A stretch of DNA of 15,323 nucleotides from Candidatus Stercoripulliclostridium pullicola (GCA_017694145.1 JADINF010000070.1:1-15323); one strand, 5' to 3'; positions 6,778-13,609 are shown, numbered from the stretch's first letter. Program-made: numbers and translations. Notes: generated by a model from the letters alone, not told the origin.

Positions 6778-8067
6778 ATGAGAAATCCCAAAAAGCTTTC
6801 AGTAATGCTTATAGCCGTCGTTCTGACGGTGGTACTTGCCGTGACGCTGTGCGCGTGCGTTACGGGTGACGATCTCGACGAAATAAACTCCGAAACAGGC
6901 AAAGTGTCTTCCGGCAACAATTCGTCTAACGCCGAGATCGTGTATAATCAGTACACGGTCAACACCGCTACCGGAGCACCCGCGGAAAATGCCACGAGCT
7001 ATACCGAAGTCATCGAAGCCGTACAAACTTCGGTAGTACTTATCAGCATATCTACAGACCTGAATACTGCGCCTAGCGCAGCGGGAGCGGGAGTATTTTA
7101 CGGCAGCGTGGAAGGCGAAGACGCCAGCATGATAATCACCTGCTGCCACGTCGTGGAAGACGCCGCTATCATCAAAGTTACGGTGAACGACGGCGATCTC
7201 GACAGCTCCAACGACGTTATCCTCGACGCGACGGTCATCGGAATGGACGACGATCAGGACATTGCGGTGCTTAAAGTGGCGGGAACGGGCTACAACTACG
7301 CGACTTGCCGCGACATTTCGGCTTCGCCCTATCTGCTCGGCGAAGACGCCACCGCGATAGGTAATCCTCTCGGCGCGGGCATCACTGTCACCAAAGGCAT
7401 CATCAGCGGGATAGAGCGTTCCGTAAAGCTCGACGGCGTTACGATGACGCTCCTGCAGACCGACGCCGCCGTCAACGGCGGTAATTCGGGCGGCGCACTT
7501 TTCGACTCGAACGGCTATCTCATCGGAATAGTAAACGCAAAAACCACAGGCAGCGCTATCGACGGCGTAGGCTACGCAATCCCGATATCCACCGCGAAAC
7601 ACGTTGCCGATTCCATTATCTCGACGGCGGGCAAACCCGAATATAACGGACTCGGATATATCGAAGGTAAAATCCGTCTCGGCGTCAGCATTGCCCAGAT
7701 AAACAAATCTACCGTGGAAAGCAATTTCCCGCAGATAGGCACGCTTGCGCCTAAAGATAACGAATATTATTACTATGTTTCGGAGGTAACCCCTTACGGA
7801 AGCATAGCGCGTTCCGATTCGGCGGGCGCTATAACGGAAGGCTCGTTGATTACCGGCGTGACGGTAGACGGGCTCGAGCGCAGATTCACGGACGCTTACA
7901 CAATCGAAACGATGCTTGCCGAAGCCGAGATCGGTGACGTCGTCACCTTCCATATCATCACGGTGACAGCGACTTCTACCAGAATATTCGGACCCACAAC
8001 GTACACTTATACCGAATCCGCTGTCGATATAACCATGTATCAATACGTTTACGGCTTCGCAGGCTGA
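6778..8067 (+). CDS. HtrA/DegP-like serine protease, predicted lipoprotein with C-terminal PDZ-like domain
   Basis: A trypsin-fold quality-control protease, predicted on the outer face of the membrane. I place the start at ATG 6778 (429 residues): an upstream in-frame ATG at 6748 precedes the likely transcription start, while AAAAGG at 6761-6766 serves 6778. The N-terminus is a lipoprotein signal: two Lys, a hydrophobic stretch 7-24, then LCAC with Cys27 as probable lipidation site. A polar linker follows (about 28-75). The catalytic triad is visible: His124 (CCHVVED), Asp161 (DQDIAVL) and Ser237 (GGNSGGALF). Residues about 295-405 look like a diverged PDZ domain. Membrane attachment by lipid rather than a transmembrane helix is less usual for Gram-positive HtrA proteins. 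A role in sporulation is not shown; only divergence from spoIIA suggests it. Confidence 0.9.
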   Translation: MRNPKKLSVMLIAVVLTVVLAVTLCACVTGDDLDEINSETGKVSSGNNSSNAEIVYNQYTVNTATGAPAENATSYTEVIEAVQTSVVLISISTDLNTAPSAAGAGVFYGSVEGEDASMIITCCHVVEDAAIIKVTVNDGDLDSSNDVILDATVIGMDDDQDIAVLKVAGTGYNYATCRDISASPYLLGEDATAIGNPLGAGITVTKGIISGIERSVKLDGVTMTLLQTDAAVNGGNSGGALFDSNGYLIGIVNAKTTGSAIDGVGYAIPISTAKHVADSIISTAGKPEYNGLGYIEGKIRLGVSIAQINKSTVESNFPQIGTLAPKDNEYYYYVSEVTPYGSIARSDSAGAITEGSLITGVTVDGLERRFTDAYTIETMLAEAEIGDVVTFHIITVTATSTRIFGPTTYTYTESAVDITMYQYVYGFAG

Positions 8068-8084
8068 TAACTCATTCACATATA

Positions 8085-8112
8085 AAAAACTCCGGAGCGA
8101 TCCGGAGTTTTT
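8085..8112. terminator. Bidirectional Rho-independent terminator
   Basis: A perfect 12-bp stem (8085-8096 with 8101-8112) closes a GCGA tetraloop of the stable GNRA class and has T runs on both strands. It ends the HtrA-like gene rightward and the converging membrane-protein array leftward. Confidence 0.93.
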
Positions 8113-8138
8113 GTTTAACTGAAACTGCCCCGCCCTTT

Positions 8139-8618
8139 TCATCGGCATTGACGTCCGCGCGAAGCATTTTTCAACCGTTTATATTCCCTGTAGGAACAAA
8201 AGCCCGCGATATCCACGCATACAAAGTATAATAGAAAGGCGAACATAATCGCACAAACCGTAAATATTTCTGAATTCACCGCAAGCAGAACCATCGCAAG
8301 CATAAAGATATTGGATATAAAATCCGATATAACGAATATTATTCTCGCGCCGTTAGGAATGATAAGAAATTCGACAACAACGTAAACGGTTGCCAAAATC
8401 GTAAAAGCGCCTATCGCAAAAAACACATACGCGCCTAACTTGCCGAACAATTTGGCAAATACGATTATCACAGATACCCACGAGTTCTCTATACCCTCCG
8501 TATCGCTTTCGGACTCAGACAGCATGTACGCGCCGTAAGCGAAAAAATAAATCGCGAGTGCCGCCAACGCTATAACTTTTATGATTGCCAGAATTTTAAA
8601 CGTCTTTTCTGCTTTCAC
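8139..8618 (-). CDS. Small integral membrane protein, single four-span unit (unknown function)
   Basis: I do not recognise a named family. The 159 residues give about four membrane spans (8-32, 47-85, 91-113, 116-140) and end in a basic tail (YREYKRLKNASRGRQ). The layout is span, acidic outer loop (SESESDTEGIEN), span, short loop, two spans, basic tail. It matches the repeating unit seen in the two larger proteins upstream, so I treat it as a one-unit paralogue. The start is GTG 8618: it has GAGGG upstream and there is no earlier start before an in-frame stop. It is the last gene of the array and ends just before the shared terminator. Confidence 0.7.
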   Translation of the reverse strand: MKAEKTFKILAIIKVIALAALAIYFFAYGAYMLSESESDTEGIENSWVSVIIVFAKLFGKLGAYVFFAIGAFTILATVYVVVEFLIIPNGARIIFVISDFISNIFMLAMVLLAVNSEIFTVCAIMFAFLLYFVCVDIAGFCSYREYKRLKNASRGRQCR

Positions 8619-8646
8619 AGCCGTACCCTCGACGATCTACGAGTAA

Positions 8647-9033
8647 TTATCGGTATCCGTAAGCTCTATTTGCGCGCATACGGTCCGCGCGTTCACGCTC
8701 AATCAGTCTTCTTTGGCGTTCCTGCTCTTCGCGTTTACGTTTTACGTTGCCTGCGATGAGGAAAAACGAGCTTAATATCAGCATAAGCGCGCCCGCGCAT
8801 ATCGCAGCCATATATACATATCCGATACCGTCTACACCGTTGAAAACCAACGCGCCCGATATTCCCAGGGCTAATGCAGATACCGCGAGCACAATAGCGA
8901 ATATGTTGCCGAGAACGTCTATAGCGATAAATCCCCTGCCGACGCCCCGCTTTACGCGCTTTACGCTACCGAAAACGCATACGGAATAAATAACGGTAAT
9001 TGTCGCCGCAACGTCATCTGTCGCGCCTGGCAC
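8647..9033 (-). CDS. Truncated paralogue of the upstream membrane protein (possible gene remnant)
   Basis: The open frame encodes a clear relative of the protein encoded just upstream: VFGSVKRVKRGVGRGFIAIDV here aligns with VFGNIKRTERGISRGFLVVDV there. About three spans remain (10-22, 34-58, 70-95), followed by a long Arg/Glu-rich tail (about 97-128). The first span and outer loop of the four-span unit are missing. The frame has no ATG and no ribosome site. The best candidate start is GTG 9033, inside the end of the preceding gene, which would need coupled translation; a TTG at 9102 would be longer but overlaps even more. It may be a real coupled gene, a decayed duplicate, or a third unit cut off from the upstream protein by a frameshift. 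Confidence 0.5.
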   Translation of the reverse strand: MPGATDDVAATITVIYSVCVFGSVKRVKRGVGRGFIAIDVLGNIFAIVLAVSALALGISGALVFNGVDGIGYVYMAAICAGALMLILSSFFLIAGNVKRKREEQERQRRLIERERADRMRANRAYGYR

Positions 9034-9925
9034 GCATATAATCGCGCTCGAACCTTCTCGCGTTGCGTTCCGCTTCGCGTTTTTGTTTGGCGCTTTCGGC
9101 AATCGCTCCGATTCCCGATAACGCGAGCAAGGCGAGCCCTATACAGGATATTGCGGCGATACCCGCGTTCGGCGACAAAGCTATTCCCGCAAGCACGCAG
9201 GAAACTGCGGAGGATATAAACAGCAATCCTCCCGCCACTCCGCCTTTCCCCTTTCCTACCGCCGCGTAAGCTGTTATTGTCAGCACGGCAGTAAGGCTTA
9301 CCGCGGCAATCGTCGCGTATACCACGGTAATATCGTAATTGCTTTCGCCGAAATAATTTTCGATAGACCTTGCGAAGATGCAAAAGGCAAGCGCGGGAAT
9401 AATGCCGAATACTATCCCGAGGACCGAAAAGGCTTTGAAACTTTTATATCTGGTTAACTTTTTTTCGAAATCGTAACTGCCGCCGCGAACGGCTTTCAAC
9501 GCCTTGAATGCTACCGCGTCGAAAGCGAAGCCGATTGCCGCCAATATCAGAAAAGCGATGCATGCATAGACGTTTTCGTCATTTCCGTCCGAAAACAGCA
9601 CAATTATTCCTATCGCTACGGCAACTATGTTGGCTATTACGTCGACGACGAGGAAGCCTCTGCTTATGCCGCGCTCCGTTCTCTTTATGTTGCCGAAAAC
9701 GAACAACGCGTACAGCGCGGTTATCGCGCCGGTTATTACAAGGATAACGCCCAACGCGGAAAACAATAAGACAAATGTTCCCGCGAACTGTTGCGCGACG
9801 CTGCCGTCGCTCGTGACCTTGGAATTCATACCGATCAAGCCTACTACCACCTGAAACAAACCTAACGCAAGCAGTATCAGACCTCTGAAAACGGTAAATA
9901 TTTTATTTGCCTTGATAATTTTCAT
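9014..9925 (-). CDS. Eight-span membrane protein with two diverged four-span units (unknown function)
   Basis: No named family recognised. The 303 residues hold two similar halves. Unit 1 has spans near 13-33, 50-78, 90-112 and 119-145; unit 2 has spans near 165-186, 200-223, 232-250 and 254-276. In each, spans two and three are joined by a short basic or glycine-rich loop (NIKRTERGISR; GKGKGGVAG). The protein ends in a highly charged tail (KQKREAERNARRFERD). Gene duplication and fusion of a four-span ancestor would explain this. ATG 9925 is preceded by two tandem AAGGAG ribosome sites. It is the second gene of the minus-strand array. No catalytic or transport motif is visible. Confidence 0.78.
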   Translation of the reverse strand: MKIIKANKIFTVFRGLILLALGLFQVVVGLIGMNSKVTSDGSVAQQFAGTFVLLFSALGVILVITGAITALYALFVFGNIKRTERGISRGFLVVDVIANIVAVAIGIIVLFSDGNDENVYACIAFLILAAIGFAFDAVAFKALKAVRGGSYDFEKKLTRYKSFKAFSVLGIVFGIIPALAFCIFARSIENYFGESNYDITVVYATIAAVSLTAVLTITAYAAVGKGKGGVAGGLLFISSAVSCVLAGIALSPNAGIAAISCIGLALLALSGIGAIAESAKQKREAERNARRFERDYMRARRDR

Positions 9926-9930
9926 TTATT

Positions 9931-9952
9931 TACTCCTTATTTACTCCTTATT
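9931..9952 (-). repeat. Tandem 11-bp duplication giving two Shine-Dalgarno sites
   Basis: TACTCCTTATT occurs twice back to back on the plus strand (9931-9941, 9942-9952), giving AAGGAG twice on the mRNA. The near copy (9933-9938) has the better spacing to ATG 9925. Confidence 0.8.
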
Positions 9953-10046
9953 GCGATACGCGTGAGACGAATCGAATATCCGGTAGCGAGCGCGTTTACA
10001 AACTCCGGTTTGCGCGCTGCCGCCTCAACAGCCGTTGTCATTTGCT

Positions 10047-10097
10047 CGGCGCCCGCGGCGCCGCGATTATTCAGTTACCTATACCGGCGCCGCGATT
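10047..10097. repeat. GC-rich hairpin and 13-bp direct repeat at the end of the first array gene
   Basis: CGGCGCC (10047-10053) and GGCGCCG (10057-10063) can form a 7-bp stem just after the stop codon of the 10071 gene. There is no T run, so it is not a standard terminator. Overlapping it, CGGCGCCGCGATT occurs at 10056-10068 and again at 10085-10097 inside the coding end. The arrangement may stabilise or process the mRNA, or be a scar of local duplication. Confidence 0.55.
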
Positions 10098-11120
10098 GTT
10101 TTGTCGCGCATACGCTTGCGGTCGAGCGCTCACTACGCGACGGCCGTCGATAACGGAGACGTCTTCGTCGTCTTCGGGATAACGGTTATCGGTATGCGCC
10201 GGCGGCGCGTTTTTCATACGCTCGAATTCTTTGTGCTCGGATATGATTTTGAACGAAGCGACTATCATGGCGGCTTCGCCTATGTAAATCATTAAATTAC
10301 ACGATACCATCGATGAAATTACCGCCATAAACGCCGCTATCACGCCGAGAGCCGTAAGCACGTTAACGACGGCAAAGACGTAACATATTTTCTTTTTTCT
10401 CGAGAGTACCGTAGCTGCCGCCGTCAATATCTGAATACCCGACAAGACCGCTCCTGCAATCAAGGCGCTAAGATAATACTCTGTATCCAAAGCGGTACCT
10501 TCTTTCAAATTCGCAAGCATTACCGCTACCAAGACAAACGCGGGGATAAACGCGCTCACCGCGCCGAAAGTCATCATTGCCGGCGCAGCAACGCCGAACA
10601 CGGACTCTAATCTGACGTTTGCGGGAACTGCGATCTCCCCTTTTTTCGCTTTGCGGTTTACAATCAGCCACAGGAGATCGGACAGCAGCGCGACTACCGA
10701 GTAAATCGTCAAAGCCGTCAGCACCGCAAAGATTGCCGTATTTATGAGCGGTATCTCGCTCACATAGGTTTGCTTATCGAAATTTAACGACTGAGTAAAC
10801 AACACAAAATTCATAAACGCGTCAAGTAAAATCAATATAACGCTTTTGCTGTGCCAAACAGATTTCGCCGCGCCATACAATGCCGCGGCATACGCGCAGC
10901 AAACAGCCAGAACAGCAAAAACCGCGAGCGTTATCAACGACATGATATAGAAATAAGTAACAGAATATTCCAATGTCGCTATTTTCGACAACATCGTGAT
11001 ATCGCCCAACTGATACGGAATCCGCAATATTACGGCACACAATATGCAATAAATAGACGCAATGAAAACAAATAAAGTAACGGCGCGCGCTTTAAGAACT
11101 ATACCGTGCAATCGTACCAT
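10071..11120 (-). CDS. Eight-span membrane protein with charged cytoplasmic tail (unknown function)
   Basis: No named family recognised. The 349 residues contain about eight spans (14-33, 55-85, 92-112, 127-155, 173-203, 216-240, 245-270, 275-294) in the same two-unit layout as the next gene: span, outer loop, span, basic loop (SRKKK at 240-244), two spans. The tail after 295 is hydrophilic (EHKEFERMKN, then an acidic PEDDEDVS and an Arg/Gln-rich end), probably disordered and cytoplasmic. ATG 11120 has an AGGAA-type ribosome site and lies about 24 nt after the predicted transcript start. It heads the four-gene minus-strand array; a 150-bp gap with a GC hairpin separates it from the next gene. 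Confidence 0.78.
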   Translation of the reverse strand: MVRLHGIVLKARAVTLFVFIASIYCILCAVILRIPYQLGDITMLSKIATLEYSVTYFYIMSLITLAVFAVLAVCCAYAAALYGAAKSVWHSKSVILILLDAFMNFVLFTQSLNFDKQTYVSEIPLINTAIFAVLTALTIYSVVALLSDLLWLIVNRKAKKGEIAVPANVRLESVFGVAAPAMMTFGAVSAFIPAFVLVAVMLANLKEGTALDTEYYLSALIAGAVLSGIQILTAAATVLSRKKKICYVFAVVNVLTALGVIAAFMAVISSMVSCNLMIYIGEAAMIVASFKIISEHKEFERMKNAPPAHTDNRYPEDDEDVSVIDGRRVVSARPQAYARQNNRGAGIGN

Positions 11121-11138
11121 AATCGTTCCTCACTAAAT

Positions 11139-11157
11139 CTATTATATTATATAATAG
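11139..11157. repeat. Perfect 19-bp palindrome over the array promoter (candidate operator)
   Basis: CTATTATAT, central T, ATATAATAG form a perfect inverted repeat that covers the -10 and predicted start site. Length and position suit a TetR-type operator, and a tetR-like gene lies just upstream. It is very AT-rich, so part of the symmetry could be chance. Confidence 0.45.
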
Positions 11158-11179
11158 CACATACGCGCACGGGTTTCAA
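11151..11179 (-). promoter_or_regulatory. Sigma-A-type promoter of the membrane-protein array
   Basis: On the minus strand TTGAAA (11179-11174), 17 nt, then TATTAT (11156-11151). The transcript would begin near 11144, about 24 nt before ATG 11120. Confidence 0.72.
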
Positions 11180-11239
11180 GACATATACTTTACGCGAGCG
11201 TTATTCCCCATAAATTCGGTATTTACCCGAAAATAACGC

Positions 11240-11268
11240 AAAAAAGCAGAAAAGCCGAGCGTTTCTGC
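11240..11268 (-). terminator. Rho-independent terminator of the TetR-family gene
   Basis: GCAGAAA/TTTCTGC arms (11246-11252, 11262-11268) are followed on the minus strand by six T (11245-11240). This separates the regulator transcript from the array, which has its own promoter downstream. Confidence 0.75.
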
Positions 11269-11309
11269 CGATATGCGCCCGACACGCGAGCAAAGATTTT
11301 TTTAAGCGA

Positions 11310-11834
11310 CTAAGCTCTTTGACCGTAAACGGCGTTCACCACGGTTGCGGCGAGCTCCGCGGGCGGAGTGAGACAACCTTCGTCAAGCCACGCCATGGAT
11401 ACGTTGAAAAGCATTCCGGCGTAAACATACGGAAGATACGCGCTTCTGTCGCCGTGCTCCGTAGCGAAGGATTCGGCGAAACTTTTGTTGAGATAGTCCA
11501 GATACACGTATTCCAGGCGGGCTTTACGTATGAGACGGAACACCTGCGCGTTTTCTTTGAATTTATTAAAAACATCTTCGGCTACGGCTATATAATCTTC
11601 TTTACAGCGAGGATAATACTTCTGCGATAGCTCGAAACTGCGGGCGTTATGCTCGAAGTAATACAGTATCACGTCCTCTTTTTTCTTGAAATACCGATAA
11701 AAAGTCACCCTGCCGACTCCCGCTTTCGCAACGATGTCGGTAACTTTTATTTTATCGTACTCGTATTGGCTCATGAGCCTGAAAAGAGCTTCAACGATGT
11801 AATATCTCGAATATTCTTCGGGCGCGTAATCCAT
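11310..11834 (-). CDS. TetR/AcrR-family transcriptional regulator
   Basis: A 174-residue DNA-binding repressor-type protein. The N-terminal domain fits TetR: an amphipathic first helix (about 8-24), then IKVTDIVAKAGVGRVTFYRYFKKKEDVILYYF (29-60) with the helix-turn-helix and the YRYFKKKEDV signature. The remainder is helical and probably forms the ligand pocket and dimer interface; the end resembles the TetR C-terminal domains common in Firmicutes. ATG 11834 has GGAG about 10 nt upstream. It is divergent from a two-gene membrane operon and shares an overlapping, mirror-symmetric promoter with it, so autoregulation plus control of that operon is the likely role. The ligand is unknown. It may also control the array downstream. 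Confidence 0.92.
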   Translation of the reverse strand: MDYAPEEYSRYYIVEALFRLMSQYEYDKIKVTDIVAKAGVGRVTFYRYFKKKEDVILYYFEHNARSFELSQKYYPRCKEDYIAVAEDVFNKFKENAQVFRLIRKARLEYVYLDYLNKSFAESFATEHGDRSAYLPYVYAGMLFNVSMAWLDEGCLTPPAELAATVVNAVYGQRA

Positions 11835-11906
11835 AGTACAAATTCTCCGATGTGTTCAATTCCGCGATACAAAACGGCAAAAGTGTTCCGCGTCGCTTGC
11901 AGCGTA

Positions 11907-11935
11907 TTGATTTTGCCGTCCGTCAAGTATATGAT
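11907..11935 (+). promoter_or_regulatory. Promoter of the 12009-13240 operon, mirror image of the regulator promoter
   Basis: TTGATT (11907-11912), 17 nt, then TATGAT (11930-11935), overlapping the opposing -10 by five bases. Both promoters are centred on 11933, within GTATATGATAC (11927-11937). The leader would be about 67 nt. Confidence 0.72.
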
Positions 11936-11959
11936 ACAGATGTTTCACGGAGCTGTCAA
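11931..11959 (-). promoter_or_regulatory. Promoter of the TetR-family gene
   Basis: On the minus strand a perfect TTGACA (11959-11954), 17 nt, then TATCAT (11936-11931). The predicted start is near 11924, giving a leader of about 90 nt. Confidence 0.75.
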
Positions 11960-12008
11960 CGGTGCGCACCCGCCATCCGTAAAATAATCCGCATCAGAGG
12001 TAATAACA

Positions 12009-12545
12009 ATGAAAGAAAAAGACTTTGTAACTTACGAATATACGGTCAGGACCGTAAAAGCAAAAGACCGTGCTCGTGCCGCCGACGTATACGAAGCGTT
12101 CGGTTGGGAGATAACCGATACACGTAACTCCGTCGCGGGAAACACTACGCTCTCGCTCAAGCGGGCTAGGGATATAAGACACAGGCAGGAACTTATAAGA
12201 CTCGAAAGGCAAGCAGAGGAAGCCGTAGCGGAAATCGACGCTCTCGAGCGCTCAAAAACGTTCAACGCCAATATATTCGCTATACTGTTCGGTTGTATCG
12301 CCGCACTGATACTTGGAGGCGGTATGTGCATGGTGATGCTGGGTAGCGGCGGCGTGGCGGTTATGGTATGCGGCTCGCTGATAGGCATCGCGGGGATAAC
12401 CCTTTGTTGCATGAACTATCCGATATATAAAAAGATAACCGAGAAGAAAAACGCCGAAGTGACTCCCCTTGTCTGCGATTCCGAAGAAAGACTCGCGAAC
12501 ATTCTCGAGAAAGGCAACTCTCTTATCTCAGCCGAAAACATCTGA
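12009..12545 (+). CDS. Membrane protein with N-terminal soluble domain and coiled coil (unknown function)
   Basis: No assigned function. The 178 residues have a soluble N-terminal part (1-50) containing YEYTVRTVKAKDRARAADVYEAFGWEI, then a charged heptad-like helix (about 52-83, LKRARDIRHRQELIRLERQAEEAVAEIDALERSKT), probably a coiled coil. Two membrane spans (about 87-112 and 116-137) and a polar tail follow. From memory, similar small proteins with the FGWEI and LxLKR patterns occur widely in Firmicutes, but I know no role. ATG 12009 has AGAGG at 11996-12000. It is the first gene of an operon divergent from a TetR-family gene, so it is probably induced when that repressor is released. Confidence 0.82.
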   Translation: MKEKDFVTYEYTVRTVKAKDRARAADVYEAFGWEITDTRNSVAGNTTLSLKRARDIRHRQELIRLERQAEEAVAEIDALERSKTFNANIFAILFGCIAALILGGGMCMVMLGSGGVAVMVCGSLIGIAGITLCCMNYPIYKKITEKKNAEVTPLVCDSEERLANILEKGNSLISAENI

Positions 12546-13240
12546 TGTACGTAATAATGAAAAACGACGTAAAAAGATTAAAGAACTTGTTTAAGAAACT
12601 CAGAAGCGATTTCGTCTTCAAAACGCTTACCGGTTCCGCTTTATCGTCGCTTTCCACGCTCGCGTTTGCTCTTTATAACGTATATCTCGGCATAAGATAC
12701 GGCGCGCTTTGGAATTACTGCACAGCGATATATTACGCGATACTAGCACTCACGAAAGCCTGTACCGTGTATACCGAAAGGCGCCTGTCGCTTTCCTTTA
12801 AAGACGAAGCTGCGCTTTTACCGATACGGGTAAAAGCGTGCTTGTCGGAAAGCGTCGTATTATTGATTATAGACCTTACTCTGATCGCACCGGTTTCGCT
12901 GATGGTCACCCAACAACGCGCGCTCGATTACAGTGCGATCACGGCAATAGCGACCGCGGCATATACCGTATATAAAGTTGCCGTAGCTACCAAAAAATAT
13001 AATACGGCACGCAAGCAATCCAACATGGCGGTCATGACTCTGAAAAGAATAAACTTCAAGGAAGCCATGGTATCCGTTCTCACTTTACAATACGTTTTGG
13101 TGACGACTTTCGGTAACGGCGTCGACTCCGAGATGCTTCCTTTGTGCGCGTCTACGACTTTTTTCATCTGGGCGTTGTTAGTCATTCAGTCGCTTACGGC
13201 AGTCGTCAAAGCAGTAGCGCTTGTGCGTTGCGTATGCTGA
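12545..13240 (+). CDS. Multi-span integral membrane protein (unknown function)
   Basis: The 231 residues contain about six spans (near 28-50, 57-77, 101-121, 127-148, 174-193, 201-229) and a basic N-terminus (KRLKNLFKKLR). No transporter or enzyme motif is visible. Its ATG overlaps the preceding TGA (TGATG at 12543-12547), so the two genes are translationally coupled and their products may work together. An in-frame ATG at 12557 is an alternative; neither has a clear ribosome site. From memory such proteins often sit beside TetR-family genes in Clostridia. It is unlike the four-span array, so I keep it apart. Confidence 0.78.
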   Translation: MYVIMKNDVKRLKNLFKKLRSDFVFKTLTGSALSSLSTLAFALYNVYLGIRYGALWNYCTAIYYAILALTKACTVYTERRLSLSFKDEAALLPIRVKACLSESVVLLIIDLTLIAPVSLMVTQQRALDYSAITAIATAAYTVYKVAVATKKYNTARKQSNMAVMTLKRINFKEAMVSVLTLQYVLVTTFGNGVDSEMLPLCASTTFFIWALLVIQSLTAVVKAVALVRCVC

Positions 13241-13297
13241 AGCCGATATGCGTTAACGCCGCATTGCCCTTAACTTCCGCTTTCACGTAATCGATAT

Positions 13298-13334
13298 AAA
13301 AAACAAAAGGCGTACATGCGTAACGCCTTTTGTT
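13298..13334 (-). terminator. Terminator of the tRNA operon, probably acting in both directions
   Basis: A perfect 12-bp stem (13302-13313 with 13323-13334, 9-nt loop) is followed by a T run on the minus strand. Its first base is the last A of the tRNA-Tyr CCA. Rightward it may also stop the 12009-13240 transcript, although no long T run follows. Confidence 0.85.
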
Positions 13335-13418
13335 GGTGGGCAGGGGTGGATTCGAACCACCGAAGACACTGTCGGCAGATTTACAGTCTGCTCCATTTGG
13401 CCGCTCTGGAACCTACCC
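13334..13418 (-). tRNA. tRNA-Tyr (GTA)
   Basis: Acceptor GGGTAGG pairs with CCTGCCC. The anticodon GTA is at 13384-13382, and the long variable arm is expected for bacterial tRNA-Tyr. CCA is encoded. Last tRNA of the operon. Confidence 0.96.
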
Positions 13419-13441
13419 GTATATGCTCTTTGGTAACTATC

Positions 13442-13517
13442 TGGAGCTGGCTATCGGAATCGAACCAACAACCTGCTGATTACAAATCAGCTGCTCTGCC
13501 AGTTGAGCTAAGCCAGC
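13442..13517 (-). tRNA. tRNA-Thr (TGT)
   Basis: Acceptor GCTGGCT pairs with AGCCAGC; the anticodon loop TTTGTAA gives TGT (13474-13472). CCA is encoded; 76 nt. Confidence 0.96.
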
Positions 13518-13527
13518 ATTTTGTTTG

Positions 13528-13603
13528 TGGTGCCTTGGGGCGGAATCGAACCACCGACACGGGGATTTTCAGTCCCCTGCTCTACCATCTGAGCTACCAA
13601 GGC
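13528..13603 (-). tRNA. tRNA-Phe (GAA)
   Basis: Acceptor GCCTTGG pairs with CCAAGGC; anticodon GAA at 13570-13568 in loop CTGAAAA. CCA is encoded; 76 nt. Confidence 0.96.
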
Positions 13604-13609
13604 AAAAAA

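Noticed and set aside
6799..8148. Long minus-strand open frame (449 codons) opposite the HtrA-like gene
   Set aside because: It mirrors a gene with clear catalytic motifs and a signal peptide, its translation is rich in Arg, Val and Tyr with no domain, and it crosses the bidirectional terminator.
8961..9383. ATGA overlap at 9014-9017 as start of the 8647 gene
   Set aside because: That ATG is in another frame that reads a short basic peptide ending at 8961, not the frame with paralogue similarity.
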